Notes: generated by a model not told the origin, from the letters alone. DNA of 64,000 nucleotides from Syntrophobacterales bacterium (GCA_019429105.1 JAHYJE010000006.1:1-64000), one strand, 5' to 3'. Shown: positions 1 to 10,044, counted from the stretch's first letter. Numbers and translations: made by a program.

Positions 1-172
1 CCAGCAGGTCGGTCGCGCTTTCCAGCCCGTCGGCAAACACCGCCTCGGAATGGCCGAAATGGCCGGACAGCAGCTTTACGACCATCAGAACTACATTGAT
101 CCAGAGACCGATAGTGATGGCCCTGCCGGCTATGCTGAAAGCCATCTGTCTTTTTACATTTTCTGATTCCAT
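1..172 (-). CDS. Cation diffusion facilitator (CDF) family transporter, N-terminal part
   Basis: The gene starts at 172 on the minus strand and runs off the left edge, so only about 57 residues are visible. They show a short polar N-terminus (MESENVKRQMAF), a first hydrophobic helix, and the motif HSEAVFADGLESATDLL, the typical TM2 signature of CDF exporters whose Asp/His residues bind zinc or other divalent metals. CDF proteins export Zn, Co, Fe or Cd from the cytoplasm by proton antiport in the inner membrane. Metal specificity cannot be judged from this piece. The family call is fairly firm although the protein is incomplete. Confidence 0.8.
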   Translation of the reverse strand, partial: MESENVKRQMAFSIAGRAITIGLWINVVLMVVKLLSGHFGHSEAVFADGLESATDLL

Positions 173-312
173 ATCCCGTTGCCTGAATTTTTTCCCCCTT
201 TACCATGTTTCCCGGCAGGCGGCCACATTATTCCATGCTCGGCGCCTGTAAAACGTTGAGGATGCAGGCAATGAGGGGAATTTTTTACTCTGACCCCAAA
301 ATTTACATCATC

Positions 313-465
313 GAGGAAATTGCAAAACTCTCACATTCTGTCATTCCCGCAATGATTTTAAGCGGGAAAACGAAGTTTAATGTTCATAATCTGGTTCTAA
401 CTGCTTGAAAAACCGTATTCCCGATAGAGACATTCGGGAATGACAAATGGTTTTGCAATTGGCTC
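313..465. repeat. Inverted-repeat (MITE-like) element, copy 1
   Basis: This 153-bp element has imperfect terminal inverted repeats (GAGGAAATTGCAAAAC at the left, GTTTTGCAATTGGCTC at the right) and inner arms around TCATTCCCG/CGGGAATGA. It matches the copies at 22352-22525 and 30005-30179 over most of its length but lacks about 24 bp near the right arm. No target-site duplication is visible, which suggests an older copy. It lies in the gap between the CDF gene and hipB. The stretch 173-312 holds nothing I can recognise. Confidence 0.85.
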
Positions 466-650
466 TGTAGGAAAAAAGGGGAAAATAAATCTATGCCCTC
501 TTTCACTTTTCCACTGCATTATTTATAGTGCTCAAAATATATTTATCGCTATTTGAGACTTATTTATAATGCGCTCTATTGACTTTTCCCAGATTTTGCG
601 TTAGGTCGTTTCTCTATGAAGACAGGGCAATCCACAGTAGGGGGTTTACC
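466..650 (+). promoter_or_regulatory. Probable hipBA promoter/operator region
   Basis: This AT-rich stretch upstream of hipB contains a TATAAT at 565-570 and a CTCAAA ... TTTGAG inverted pair. The words TTTATAGTGCTC and TTTATAATGCGCTC recur about 40 bp apart. HipB-type antitoxins usually repress their own operon through repeated operators, so these words are candidates. No good -35 box sits 17 bp upstream of the TATAAT, so the promoter call is weak. Confidence 0.3.
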
Positions 651-977
651 ATGCAGTTTGCAGCGATGCACGACAAGGCCATATTGGCCGAAATCGGCGA
701 ACGGGTCAGCCGGCAGAGGCTCAACCGCAACATTACACAGACGGACCTGGCGGCACAGGCAGGCGTGGCGCGAATCGTCGTCCAGCGCCTGGAGGGCGGT
801 CGCGGCTGCACCCTCGAAAATCTGGTCCGCATCATGCGGGCGCTGGGCCAACTGGAGCAGTTGGATGCCTTTTTCCAAGCCCCGGAACTGAGTCCCCTGC
901 AACTGGCCAAAATGCAGGGCCGCCGGCGCCAGCGCGCGGCAGTGAGGCGCGTGAAGCCTGTTGCAAAGGAGCCGTAG
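651..977 (+). CDS. hipB: HipB-like antitoxin, XRE-family repressor
   Basis: This 108-residue protein has a central helix-turn-helix of the XRE type (TQTDLAAQAGVARIVVQRLE) followed by a dimerising helix, and a basic C-terminal tail. In HipBA modules it binds and neutralises the HipA kinase and represses the operon. The ATG at 651 is preferred over an upstream in-frame start because AGGGGG lies just upstream and the protein then begins close to the HTH domain. The stop is 3 bp before the hipA start, so the two are probably co-transcribed and translationally coupled. Confidence 0.8.
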   Translation: MQFAAMHDKAILAEIGERVSRQRLNRNITQTDLAAQAGVARIVVQRLEGGRGCTLENLVRIMRALGQLEQLDAFFQAPELSPLQLAKMQGRRRQRAAVRRVKPVAKEP

Positions 978-980
978 CCC

Positions 981-2282
981 ATGGCCCAAGGGGTAAGAAA
1001 AGTCGATGTGGTCGAAGTTCGCCTCTGGGGGCAGTTGGTGGGCGCCTGTGCCTGGGACCATGACCGGGGCTATGGGACATTTGAATATCAACCGGCATTC
1101 GTGCGCCGCGGCCTGGAGATTGCGCCGCTGATGCTCCCCCTGCGCAGCGGGGTCTTTTCGTTTCCCGCGCTGAACAGAACGACCTTTTATGGTTTGCCGG
1201 GCTTGCTGGCCGACGCCCTGCCGGACAGATTCGGCAACCGCTTCATCGACCTCTGGCTGGCCCGCAAGGGACGGAGGGCCGACGACTTTACGCCGGTGGA
1301 GCGGCTCTGCTACATGGGCGCCCGGGGTATGGGCGCGCTGGAATTCAAACCGGCGCTGGGCGAGCGGGCGAGAAAGAGCGAACCGATCGAGGTCGCCGAG
1401 CTGACGCAGCTTGCCGCTGATATTCTCCGCCACCGCACGGACTGGGCCGTGCAACTGAAGGGGGAAAAGGCGCGCGCCCTGGGGACGATCGTCCGCGTCG
1501 GCACGTCCGCCGGAGGGCAGCGGGCCAAGGCGGTGATCGCCTGGCATCCCGCCACTCTGGAAGTCCGCTCCGGCCAGGTCCCGCCGCCCCCGGGTTTCGA
1601 GCCCTGGATCTTAAAGTTCGACGGCATGAACGATCAATCGCTGTGCGATCCCCAGGGTTTCTGCCGCGTTGAATATGCCTACCATCTGATGGCAACGGCC
1701 GCAGGCATCCGGATGATGCCCTGCCGTCTCCTGGAAGAGAACGGACGGGCGCATTTCATGACCCGGCGCTTTGACCGGACCCTTGATGGCGGGAAAATTC
1801 ACATGCAGTCCCTTTGCGCCCTGGCCCATTACGACTTTAATGCCGCCGGCGAATACGGCTATGAACAGGCCCTGGCGGTCATACAAAGGTTGAACCTGGG
1901 TCACCCGGCTATGCAGGAGATGTTTCGGCGCATGGCCTTCAACGTGGCGGCACGCAATCAGGACGACCATACGCGCAATATCGCCTTTTTATTGGATCAA
2001 AACGGTGTTTGGTCGCTTGCGCCCGCCTTCGATATCGTCTGGGCCTACAATCCGGCCGGTGCATGGACAAACCGCCATCAGATGAGCGTCAACGGGAAAA
2101 GGGACCATTTTACGAAGGCGGATGTTATGAGCGTTGCCCAGCAGTTCGGCATCAGGGGGGCCGAAGCCATCGTTGCGCAGGTTGAAGAAGCAGTCGCCCG
2201 CTGGCCCGAATATGCAAGAGAAGCAGGCGTGCCGGACAAGCTTGCGCGGCAGATCACGCCGACACACCGGCTGCTGCACTAA
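981..2282 (+). CDS. hipA: HipA-like serine/threonine kinase toxin
   Basis: At 433 residues this matches the usual HipA length of about 440. The N-terminal subdomain is followed by the P-loop-like GTSAGG motif near residue 174, the catalytic-loop motif NQDDHTRN near 326, and the metal-binding FDIV segment near 349. HipA kinases phosphorylate translation targets (GltX in E. coli) and cause growth arrest. AAGGAG at 965-970 supports the ATG at 981. All key kinase motifs are present, so the toxin is probably functional. The target in this organism is unknown. Confidence 0.88.
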   Translation: MAQGVRKVDVVEVRLWGQLVGACAWDHDRGYGTFEYQPAFVRRGLEIAPLMLPLRSGVFSFPALNRTTFYGLPGLLADALPDRFGNRFIDLWLARKGRRADDFTPVERLCYMGARGMGALEFKPALGERARKSEPIEVAELTQLAADILRHRTDWAVQLKGEKARALGTIVRVGTSAGGQRAKAVIAWHPATLEVRSGQVPPPPGFEPWILKFDGMNDQSLCDPQGFCRVEYAYHLMATAAGIRMMPCRLLEENGRAHFMTRRFDRTLDGGKIHMQSLCALAHYDFNAAGEYGYEQALAVIQRLNLGHPAMQEMFRRMAFNVAARNQDDHTRNIAFLLDQNGVWSLAPAFDIVWAYNPAGAWTNRHQMSVNGKRDHFTKADVMSVAQQFGIRGAEAIVAQVEEAVARWPEYAREAGVPDKLARQITPTHRLLH

Positions 2283-2285
2283 TAT

Positions 2286-2410
2286 GCGGGAAAGCAAAGC
2301 TTGATGTTCACAAAACGTATCTAATGTTCATAATCCAGTTTTTAACTATTTGAAATCATGGATGCCCGACAAAAGTATTCGAGCATGACACGGAGTTATG
2401 CAATTGTCTC
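2286..2410. repeat. Diverged member of the MITE-like repeat family
   Basis: Just after the hipA stop the sequence GCGGGAAAGCAAAGCTT and the following ATGTTCACA and ATGTTCATAATC words match the inner arm of the elements at 313, 22352 and 30005. It ends in TATGCAATTGTCTC, close to the family's terminal repeat. The spacing differs and the left terminal repeat is not visible, so this is a decayed or partial copy. It lies in the 252-bp gap before ileS. The segment 2286-2333 aligns well with a piece inside hsp20. Confidence 0.55.
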
Positions 2411-2534
2411 GCCTCATAACCAAACTGCAGCGTACTACCAAAGTCCGTTTTAAAACCACCTTGAAAGGATACGGGATATATGGTAGCCTGCCGCACTTTT
2501 AAGAAAGAATACTTGTGTTAAGGAGCGCTTTTAG

Positions 2535-5342
2535 ATGGATTACAAGGATACACTGAATCTGCCGCACACCGATTTCCCGATGAAGGCCAATCTCGCCAAA
2601 CGTGAGCCGGAAATGCTTGCCCGCTGGGACAAGATGCATATCTATGACCTGATCCGCCAGACATCCAAAGGTAGAAAGCCTTACATACTTCACGACGGGC
2701 CGCCCTACGCCAACGGCAGCATCCATCTCGGAACGGCGCTCAACAAGATCATCAAGGACGTGCTGGTGAAATCGAAAAATATGGCCGGATACGACAGCAT
2801 TTATGTCCCCGGCTGGGATTGCCACGGCCTGCCCATTGAACACCAGGTTGACAAGGAATTGGGCGAAAAGAAAGGAACCCTCTCCCAGACGGAAAAGCGG
2901 CGTTTCTGCCGCCAGTACGCCGAACGTTACGTTGATATTCAGCGGGAACAGTTCAAGCGGCTGGGGGTTTTCGGGGAGTGGGACAATCCCTACCTGACGA
3001 TGACCTACGATTACGAGGCGGCGACCGTAGCCGAGCTGGGGAAACTCTATCTGGGCGGCGGCGTTTATAAAGGCAAAAAGCCCGTTTACTGGTGCGCCTC
3101 CTGCAAGACGGCCCTGGCCGAGGCCGAGGTCGAGTATCAGGATCACAGCACTCCGTCGATCTACGTGAAATTCCCCGCTGTTTCCGATGTTTCCCTGCGC
3201 CGGCCGCAGCTCGCCGGCGAGCAGACGTCGGTCGTCATCTGGACGACGACCCCGTGGACAATCCCCGCCAACCTCGCGATTGCGCTCCATCCCGATTTTA
3301 TCTACATTGCCCTCAAGATCAGGGGGGAGGTGCTGATTTTTGCCAGAGAACTCCTCGACAACTGTCTGAGCGCCTTCGGTCTTGGCGGTGAGCCGTATGA
3401 AATTCTCGATGAGTTTCCCGGTTCTGCTCTGGAGGGACTGAAGTTCCGCCATCCGATTATCGACAGGGAGAGCCTTCTGATCCTCGCCCCGTTTGTCACC
3501 CTCGATACCGGCACCGGTTGCGTACATATCGCCCCCGGCCACGGCCAGGAGGATTATGAGATCGGGATGAAATACGGTCTGGAGAACTACGCCCCCGTGG
3601 ACGACGACGGAAAATTCACCAAGGATGTCAAGGATTTTGCCGGTCAGTTCGTCTTTTCCGCGAACGACGCGGTGATCGAAAAGCTCAAGGGCGCGGGCGC
3701 GCTCCTGGGCCGGGTGGAGATCAAGCATACCTATCCCCACTGCTGGCGCTGCAAGAACCCGATCATCTTCCGTTCCACGGAACAGTGGTTTGTCTCGATG
3801 GAGAAAAACGACCTGCGGAAAAAGACGCTGCAGGCGATCGACAACGTCAAATGGATTCCTGCGTGGGGACGGGACCGCATTTATGGAATGATCGAAAACC
3901 GTCCCGACTGGTGCATCTCCCGTCAGCGCCTCTGGGGCGTGCCGATTACAGTGTTTACCTGCAAGACGTGCGGGGAGCAGATGCTGAATCAGCCGATCGT
4001 TGACAACCTGGTGGCGCTTGTCCGCCAATACGGGGCGGATGTCTGGTTTGAACGCGAAGCTAAGGAGCTGCTGCCGGCGGGATGCGTCTGCCCCAAATGC
4101 GGCGGCGACGACTTCAAAAAGGAAACCGACATCCTCGATGTCTGGTTCGATTCCGGCGTCAGCCATGCCGCCGTCCTCGAAGGGCGGGACTATCTCAGCT
4201 CGCCTGCGGATATGTACCTTGAAGGCAACGATCAGCACCGGGGCTGGTTTCACTCCTCGCTTTTGGAGTCGGTGGCCTCCCGGGGACGCGCCCCGTACCG
4301 CAATGTCCTGACGCACGGTTTTGTCGTGGACGGCGACGGAAAGAAGATGTCGAAATCGGTGGGGAACGTGACCGACCCGCAAAAGATCATCGACAGCTAC
4401 GGGGCCGAGATCCTCCGGCTCTGGGTTGCCTCGGCGGACTACACCGAAGACATCAGGGTTTCCGAGGAGATTCTGAAGCGTTTGGTCGAGGCCTACCGGC
4501 GCATCCGCAACACGGGCCGCTTCATCCTCGGCAATATCTCGGATTTCCAGCCGGAGACGGACGCCGTCCCTTATGAAGACCTGGAGGAGATGGACCGCTG
4601 GATTCTGCACCGGCTGCAGGAGGTGATAAGCCGGGTGCGCGAAGCGTACGAACTCTACCAGTACCATCAGGTCTATACGACTTTGTACAATTTCTGCACC
4701 GTTGATCTCTCCTCTTTGTATCTGGACGTGCTGAAGGACCGTCTTTATACGTCGAAGACGGCATCCCGTCCGCGCCGCTCCGGACAGACGGCGATGCAGG
4801 AAATTCTGGGGGCGATGGCCCGGCTTCTGGCGCCGATTCTGACCTTTACGGCGGAAGAAATCTGGTTGGCCCTGCCGGAGCAGGCTGGCAAGCCGGAGAG
4901 CATCCATCTGACCGTTTTTCCGGAAGTGGACAGCGTGAAATTTCAACCGGAACTGGGCGAAAAATGGAAGAAACTCATCGCCGTAAAAAGCGAGGTTGCC
5001 CGGGCCATTGAGACGGCGCGTCAGAACAAGGTTGTCGGCCACTCTTTGGACGTCGCGGTCCTGATTGCCGCGCCGGATGACATTCGCCCGCTGCTTCAGG
5101 AAAATACCGAGAATTTGCGTGCATTTTTGATTGTCTCGGCGGTTGCCGTCGTTGAAGCCGCGGCAATTGAAAATGGCTATCAGAGTCCGGAAATTCCCGG
5201 GCTGGTCGTAGGCGTGAGTCGGGCGAAAGGAGTCAAGTGCGAACGCTGCTGGAACTACAGCGAGACGGTGGGCGAAAGCGCCGACCATCCGACGCTCTGT
5301 GTGCGGTGCGTAGGTAACGTCGGGCCTGGTGACGATAAATAA
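2535..5342 (+). CDS. ileS: Isoleucyl-tRNA synthetase
   Basis: This 935-residue class I aminoacyl-tRNA synthetase charges tRNA-Ile in the cytoplasm. The HIGH-type motif (SIHLG) is near residues 63-67 and KMSKS at about 604-608. The editing domain carries [16 protein letters not shown]-terminal zinc finger uses CERC near 902 and CVRC near 922, typical of the bacterial long form. AAGGAG just upstream supports the ATG at 2535. No T-box leader is visible upstream. The gene precedes lspA, a widespread arrangement. Length and motifs are complete. Confidence 0.97.
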   Translation: MDYKDTLNLPHTDFPMKANLAKREPEMLARWDKMHIYDLIRQTSKGRKPYILHDGPPYANGSIHLGTALNKIIKDVLVKSKNMAGYDSIYVPGWDCHGLPIEHQVDKELGEKKGTLSQTEKRRFCRQYAERYVDIQREQFKRLGVFGEWDNPYLTMTYDYEAATVAELGKLYLGGGVYKGKKPVYWCASCKTALAEAEVEYQDHSTPSIYVKFPAVSDVSLRRPQLAGEQTSVVIWTTTPWTIPANLAIALHPDFIYIALKIRGEVLIFARELLDNCLSAFGLGGEPYEILDEFPGSALEGLKFRHPIIDRESLLILAPFVTLDTGTGCVHIAPGHGQEDYEIGMKYGLENYAPVDDDGKFTKDVKDFAGQFVFSANDAVIEKLKGAGALLGRVEIKHTYPHCWRCKNPIIFRSTEQWFVSMEKNDLRKKTLQAIDNVKWIPAWGRDRIYGMIENRPDWCISRQRLWGVPITVFTCKTCGEQMLNQPIVDNLVALVRQYGADVWFEREAKELLPAGCVCPKCGGDDFKKETDILDVWFDSGVSHAAVLEGRDYLSSPADMYLEGNDQHRGWFHSSLLESVASRGRAPYRNVLTHGFVVDGDGKKMSKSVGNVTDPQKIIDSYGAEILRLWVASADYTEDIRVSEEILKRLVEAYRRIRNTGRFILGNISDFQPETDAVPYEDLEEMDRWILHRLQEVISRVREAYELYQYHQVYTTLYNFCTVDLSSLYLDVLKDRLYTSKTASRPRRSGQTAMQEILGAMARLLAPILTFTAEEIWLALPEQAGKPESIHLTVFPEVDSVKFQPELGEKWKKLIAVKSEVARAIETARQNKVVGHSLDVAVLIAAPDDIRPLLQENTENLRAFLIVSAVAVVEAAAIENGYQSPEIPGLVVGVSRAKGVKCERCWNYSETVGESADHPTLCVRCVGNVGPGDDK

Positions 5343-5375
5343 GCGTTATCCGGTTAAGGAATTGCAAGGCCCGTG

Positions 5376-5497
5376 CCCTCACCCCGACCCTCTCCCGGTG
5401 GGAGAGGGAGGATTTTTATGCCCTCCCCCACCGGGAGTATTTTATATCCCTCTTTCGGAGGGAGGATTTTTATGCCCTCCCCCGGAGGGAGAGGTTG
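5376..5497. repeat. REP-like palindromic repeats between ileS and lspA
   Basis: The word GGAGGATTTTTATGCCCTCC occurs twice, at 5408 and 5461, and is flanked by CCCTCTCCCGG and CCGGAGGGAGAGG arms that can fold into hairpins. This is the GC-rich, intergenic, pyrimidine-strand type of short palindrome seen in many proteobacteria. It sits between co-directional ileS and lspA and might modulate readthrough or mRNA stability. Confidence 0.65.
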
Positions 5498-5574
5498 GTC
5501 GAAGGCCGGGCGGGGGTTTAAGAGGGAAAAGCTGGCAAGGTCTTTTTCCCTAACTCGGGCAGGAGGGGTTATCT

Positions 5575-6069
5575 TTGAACAAAAAAAATGGAATTTTTCT
5601 GACGATAGCGCTTCTGGTGGTTCTCCTCGATCAGGCGACAAAGGCATGGATTGTGTCGGCGATGCGCCTCCATGACTCTTATGCCGTAATAAACGGTTTC
5701 TTTAACATCACATCAGTAAGAAATCCCGGGGCCGCGTTTGGGTTTCTGGCCGGCGCCCCGCCGTTTTTCCGCACGGTGTTTTTTATTGCCATCACCATCG
5801 GGGCGATTCTGCTGATTCTCTACTATCTGCGGGTCAGCCTGATTGACGATTATCCCCTGATCATTTCTCTGGCGCTGATTTTTGCCGGGGCTGCCGGCAA
5901 TCTGATCGACCGGGTTCGCTTTGGGGAGGTGGTTGATTTTCTTGATTTTTACCTGGGAAACTACCACTGGCCGGCATTCAATGTCGCCGATTCGGCGATT
6001 ACCGTCGGCGCGTTTGCCATGATTATCGCCATGCTCCGGAGACGAAAAGGGCGAAATGATGCGCAATGA
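5575..6069 (+). CDS. lspA: Prolipoprotein signal peptidase (signal peptidase II)
   Basis: This 164-residue inner-membrane aspartyl protease removes signal peptides from diacylglyceryl-modified prolipoproteins. Four hydrophobic segments are visible. The conserved motifs are VRNPGAAFGF, GNLIDR (catalytic Asp near 112) and FNVADS (catalytic Asp near 138). The start is a TTG at 5575 with AGGAGGGG seven bases upstream; no ATG precedes the first membrane segment in frame. It lies downstream of ileS, separated by palindromic repeats, and 15 bp before trkH. Confidence 0.95.
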   Translation: MNKKNGIFLTIALLVVLLDQATKAWIVSAMRLHDSYAVINGFFNITSVRNPGAAFGFLAGAPPFFRTVFFIAITIGAILLILYYLRVSLIDDYPLIISLALIFAGAAGNLIDRVRFGEVVDFLDFYLGNYHWPAFNVADSAITVGAFAMIIAMLRRRKGRNDAQ

Positions 6070-6084
6070 ACGAACGGGGCAGGC

Positions 6085-7458
6085 ATGAAGGTTTTTTTGC
6101 AGATCAAAAGAGCCGTTTCCCGGCGGATGACGCCTCCCCGGATCTTTCTGCTCGGATTTGCCGCCGTGATTCTGATCGGGGCGGTTCTTCTCTGGCTGCC
6201 CTTTGCGGCGGGAAAAGAACGTCTGAGTTTTTTGGACGCGCTCTTTTCTTCGGCCTCCGCAGTCTGCGTAACCGGTCTTGCCGTTATCGATATCGGCAGC
6301 GATCTTTCCTTTGCCGGTCAGCTCGTGACACTGTTTCTTTTTCAAATCGGCGGCTTGGGAATAATAACCTTTTCCGTGGTCATCTTCGGGCTGTTGGGAC
6401 GGGGCGTTTCTTTCCGGGAAAGGGAACTGATTCAGAGCGCCTTTCTCTATGCCCCCCGGCGTGATTTTGTCCCTGTAATCAAAAAAGTCCTGAAATTTAC
6501 CTTTATTGCCGAGGCTGCCGGGGCGGTTATTTTGTTTATCCGCTTCCTTTTTGATTTCCCCCCCGCGACCGCCTTGTACCATGCCATCTACAATGCCGTT
6601 TCCGCCTTCAACAATTGCGGTTATTCGCTTTTTTCCGACAGCCTCGCCCGGTATCAGGGAGACTGGATTGTCAATTTCACGGTCATGGGGCTCATCATTC
6701 TCGGCGGCATAGGGTTCATGGTGCAGCAGGAGATCATCTTATACTACCGGGGCAAACTCAAAAGGCTTTCGCTGCATACCAAGCTTGTTCTCTTGACAAC
6801 GACGATGCTTATTTTTGCGGGCGCCTTCTTTTTTTATCTGTTTGAGGCACACAACGCCCTCAATGGCGTTTCCGGGCCGGCTGCTTTTCTTATTTCCCTT
6901 TTCCAATCCGTAACCTCGCGTACCGCGGGGTTCAGCACTGTGGCGATCGACCGTTTGACTAACGAAACGGTTCTGTTAATGATAATTTTGATGTTCATTG
7001 GCGCCTCTCCCGGTTCGACCGGCGGCGGCATCAAGACAACCAGTTTCACGCTGATGGTGCTGATGATCTGGAACCGCATGCGGGGGCGTTTCAATGTCAG
7101 CGTTTTCAACCGGCAGATTCCCCGGGAGATTCTGGGGCGCGCCATTTCGATCGTTTTTGCCGCATTTTTGCTGATCGGGATTGTTGTCTCGATCATGCTG
7201 TTCTTCGGGGGAGAAAATGCCCTGCCGCCCGAGGCGACCCGCCACCTTTTTATCGAGTACATATTTGAGACAGTTTCCGCATTCGGCACAGCCGGCCTTT
7301 CCATGGGAATAACGCCGGAAATGAGCAATATTCAGAAGGCAGCCATTATTGTAATAATGTTTGCAGGCCGGGTGGGGCCGCTGACGCTGGCCTTTTCCTG
7401 GTATTCCGAGGGAAAAAACGAAATCGAGTATGCTGAAGAGTCCGTTATGGTCGGTTAG
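6085..7458 (+). CDS. trkH: Trk/Ktr-type potassium uptake protein, pore subunit
   Basis: This 457-residue integral membrane protein has the four repeated pore regions of the Trk/Ktr family, seen as SAVCVTGLAV, SAFNNCGYSLF, SVTSRTAGFSTV and SAFGTAGLSMG. The glycine in each repeat lines the selectivity filter. Length is closer to KtrB/short TrkH than to the 483-residue E. coli TrkH. It imports K+ together with the cytoplasmic gating ring encoded by the next gene (7486). The operon lspA-trkH-trkA has gaps of only 15 and 27 bp. Confidence 0.92.
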   Translation: MKVFLQIKRAVSRRMTPPRIFLLGFAAVILIGAVLLWLPFAAGKERLSFLDALFSSASAVCVTGLAVIDIGSDLSFAGQLVTLFLFQIGGLGIITFSVVIFGLLGRGVSFRERELIQSAFLYAPRRDFVPVIKKVLKFTFIAEAAGAVILFIRFLFDFPPATALYHAIYNAVSAFNNCGYSLFSDSLARYQGDWIVNFTVMGLIILGGIGFMVQQEIILYYRGKLKRLSLHTKLVLLTTTMLIFAGAFFFYLFEAHNALNGVSGPAAFLISLFQSVTSRTAGFSTVAIDRLTNETVLLMIILMFIGASPGSTGGGIKTTSFTLMVLMIWNRMRGRFNVSVFNRQIPREILGRAISIVFAAFLLIGIVVSIMLFFGGENALPPEATRHLFIEYIFETVSAFGTAGLSMGITPEMSNIQKAAIIVIMFAGRVGPLTLAFSWYSEGKNEIEYAEESVMVG

Positions 7459-7485
7459 ACCGGTGAAAGAGGGGAGGGATTAGCG

Positions 7486-8136
7486 ATGCAGCAGCGGGTG
7501 GTTGTGATCGGTCTTGGTATCTTCGGTTTCAATATCGTGAAGGAGTTGTATGAAGGCGGTTTAGAGGTCATCGCCATCGACAAGGACAAGCAGGCCGTGC
7601 AGGCGGCAAGGGACTGCTCCACAAAGGCGATGGTCGCCGACGGCACAAACCGGGAGGTGATGGAGCAGATCGGCATCCAGGAGGACGACGTCGTCATCGT
7701 TTCGTTCGGCGAGGATCTCGCGGCCTCGACGCTGACCACCCTGCACCTCCGGCAGATGAAAATCCGGACGATCATCGTCAAGGCCCCGAACGAGGAACAC
7801 AAGCTGATTCTGGAAAAGGTCGGGGCGACGGAGGTGATGATTCCGGAGCGGGAGGTTGCCCACAAGGTCGCCAGAAGTATCATCTCGCCAAATGTCCTTG
7901 AATATTTGCCCCTTTCCGACGATTATGTAATCTCCGAGGTGGCCCCTCCCAATGAATTCTTTGGGAAAAGCATTGCCCAACTGCAATTGCGCTCACGTTA
8001 CCATGTCGAGGTTATCGCTATCAAGGATGTGCTTTCCGACAAACTGACCATGATCCCGAAGGCGGACTTCATCTTCAAGGACGGCGATGTGCTGGTTGTC
8101 GTCGGCAAGGAGGAAGAGATCAGGAAGATAAAGTAA
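7486..8136 (+). CDS. trkA: Trk/Ktr potassium uptake regulatory subunit, RCK domains
   Basis: The 216 residues contain one TrkA-N Rossmann domain (VIGLGIFG near residues 8-15, acidic IDKD after beta 2) and one TrkA-C domain (SEVAPPNEFFGKSIAQ onwards). This single N+C layout is like KtrA/KtrC rather than the duplicated E. coli TrkA. It binds nucleotides (NAD(H), ATP/ADP) and gates the TrkH pore encoded just upstream. An AGAGGGGAGGGAT stretch provides the ribosome binding site. Confidence 0.93.
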   Translation: MQQRVVVIGLGIFGFNIVKELYEGGLEVIAIDKDKQAVQAARDCSTKAMVADGTNREVMEQIGIQEDDVVIVSFGEDLAASTLTTLHLRQMKIRTIIVKAPNEEHKLILEKVGATEVMIPEREVAHKVARSIISPNVLEYLPLSDDYVISEVAPPNEFFGKSIAQLQLRSRYHVEVIAIKDVLSDKLTMIPKADFIFKDGDVLVVVGKEEEIRKIK

Positions 8137-8215
8137 CTGATCAGTTTTTGCTTTCCCGGATTCAATATCCAAACTCGGTCAACCGCCGCGCCCGCCGTTT
8201 TCCGCAAACGGAGAG

Positions 8216-8243
8216 GCATCCTCCTTGCAAAGTGCAAGGATGC
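8216..8243. terminator. Hairpin in the trkA / deacylase convergent gap
   Basis: TCCTTGCA, AAG and TGCAAGGA form an 8-bp stem with a 3-base loop, and GCATCC/GGATGC can extend it with a bulge. It lies 80 bp after trkA and about 40 bp beyond the converging gene's stop. There is no U tract on either strand, so it is only a possible bidirectional terminator. Confidence 0.35.
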
Positions 8244-8281
8244 TGCGGAGTGATTAAAAATCCTTGAATTCGTCATGATTA

Positions 8282-9913
8282 TCAAGCGGGATCGTCTGCT
8301 CGGGGGTGACGATCCGGCCTTGGGACCCCCTGCTTTTTCAATATCAGGCCTGCCAAAACGCCGGTTAATCTGCCGTCGCGCACGGCAATCTGTCCGTTTA
8401 CCGTTACCATCCGGATGCCTGTCGGGTACTGATGAGGATTGGCGAAGGTTGACCGGGCGGCGATTTTCGCCGGATCAAACAGCGCCAGATCGGCGATATA
8501 TCCGGAGCGGATGACGCCCCGGTCGGTCAGGCCAAGACGGCGCGCGGGCAGGCCGGTCATCTTGTAAACGGCCTTTTCCAGTGAAAGCAGTCCTCTTTCC
8601 CGAACGTAGTTTTCCAGAACCAGGGGGAAGGTTCCATACGAGCGGGGGTGGGTCATTCCCTCGGCCTTGGCGGCGGCAAGCGCCAGGCCGTCCGAACCGA
8701 CGGCAACGAAGTCGCTTTGCATGATGGACTCGACGTCGGTGGGAGAAAGCGAGAAAAAAGCGGCGTGGATGGAGCTGTCCTCCTGGAGGATGCGCAGCGC
8801 CGTCGCCTCGGGCGCCAGATTCCAAAAAGCGGCCGCATCGGCAAGGGTTTTCCCCGACAAAAAACGGAGTTTCTCGGAAGCGATTCCGGTAAACATGATT
8901 GTTGCGGCGTCGCCGCGCTCGGCGATCAGCTTTTTTATTGCCTCTGTAAGCTTCGGAATCAGCTTCGCGTCAGCAAGGCGTTTGCCGGTTTCCTGAGCGC
9001 CGCCGGCGAGTGCCCAGCCGGGAAGCAGTACGGAGAGGGTGGTCTCTGTGGCCTCATAGGGGTACTGATCGGCGCCGATGTCAATGCCTTGCCGTCTGGC
9101 CTCCGCTATCCTGTTCAGGGCTTCCTGGGCCCGGCCCCAATTTGCCTTTCCCAGCGCTTTCAGGTGGGAAACCTCGATGGCTGCGCCTGATTTTCTGCCG
9201 ATTTCGATAGCCTCATCAATTGCGGCAAACAGGGTTGTTCCTTCGCCCCGGATGTGGCTCGCGTAAAGCGCGTATTTCCGGGCGAGAACCAAGGCCAGTT
9301 CGATCAACTCCTCTGTGCCGGCGAAGCTGCCGGGCGGGTAGATCAGGCCTGAGGACATTCCCCACGCCCCTTGAGCGAGCATTTCTTCCAAAAGACGCTT
9401 CATCTCTCCCGTTTCCTGCCGGTCCGGCGGGCGATTTTCCATTCCCATAACCGCAATCCGCAACGCACCGTGCCCGACCAGCGGCGCCAGGTTCACGCCG
9501 ATGCCGCCTTTTTCGAGCTTATCGGCAAAACCCGCCAGATCGCTCCACTTGTTTCCGCCCTGGGGAAAAACGAACTCATGCATGGCGAGATACTCTTCGA
9601 GCATTCCCCTGCGATTTTCGGCGACAGGGAAAAAACCCAGGCCGCAATTGCCGGTCACGTCGAGGGTTACGCCCTGCAGCAGCTTGCTTTCGGCAAAAGG
9701 ATTCTCGAAGATATTGGCGTCGGTGTGGCTGTGAATATCGATAAAGCCCGGCGCCAGAACAAGGCCGACGTCTGCGACGACGACCGGGGCAGCGCCGCAC
9801 AATGCGGGGGCTATGTCCGCAATGCGGTCCCCGGCGACAGCGACGTCCGCTTCATACGGCGCCCCGCCGGTTCCGTCCACAACCGTAACTTTTTTGAACA
9901 GGAGATCGTACAT
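8282..9913 (-). CDS. N-acyl-D-amino-acid deacylase family amidohydrolase
   Basis: This 543-residue protein belongs to the D-aminoacylase branch of the amidohydrolase superfamily, which hydrolyses N-acyl-D-amino acids. The metal-binding HSHTD is at residues 61-65, with later YASHIRGEG and EVSHLKALGK histidine motifs and VGSDG carrying the catalytic Asp. The N- and C-terminal beta-sandwich segments (KKVTVVDGTG; TVNGQIAVRDG) are intact. It is the last gene of a minus-strand set with the proteins at 10110 and 11154, which suggests amino-acid or peptide breakdown. The exact substrate is not predictable. Confidence 0.85.
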   Translation of the reverse strand: MYDLLFKKVTVVDGTGGAPYEADVAVAGDRIADIAPALCGAAPVVVADVGLVLAPGFIDIHSHTDANIFENPFAESKLLQGVTLDVTGNCGLGFFPVAENRRGMLEEYLAMHEFVFPQGGNKWSDLAGFADKLEKGGIGVNLAPLVGHGALRIAVMGMENRPPDRQETGEMKRLLEEMLAQGAWGMSSGLIYPPGSFAGTEELIELALVLARKYALYASHIRGEGTTLFAAIDEAIEIGRKSGAAIEVSHLKALGKANWGRAQEALNRIAEARRQGIDIGADQYPYEATETTLSVLLPGWALAGGAQETGKRLADAKLIPKLTEAIKKLIAERGDAATIMFTGIASEKLRFLSGKTLADAAAFWNLAPEATALRILQEDSSIHAAFFSLSPTDVESIMQSDFVAVGSDGLALAAAKAEGMTHPRSYGTFPLVLENYVRERGLLSLEKAVYKMTGLPARRLGLTDRGVIRSGYIADLALFDPAKIAARSTFANPHQYPTGIRMVTVNGQIAVRDGRLTGVLAGLILKKQGVPRPDRHPRADDPA

Positions 9914-10044
9914 GGCCTCTGACCCTCAAGCCCAGTGGCTTTCTGCCGGAAGCGGCGCGTAAGTCGAATCCCGGAAACTACTACAATTACCCGATCATTT
10001 CACCGGAAAATATACATCAACTTATTGAAAGCATTGCATTAAAA

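Noticed and set aside
2411-2534. Possible T-box leader before ileS
   Set aside because: No T-box core sequence or terminator/antiterminator pair is visible; only a decayed repeat precedes the gene.
2499-5288. Long open frame (929 codons) antisense to ileS
   Set aside because: It mirrors the codon usage of ileS, shows no family motif and no sensible start region. ileS on the plus strand has all synthetase motifs.
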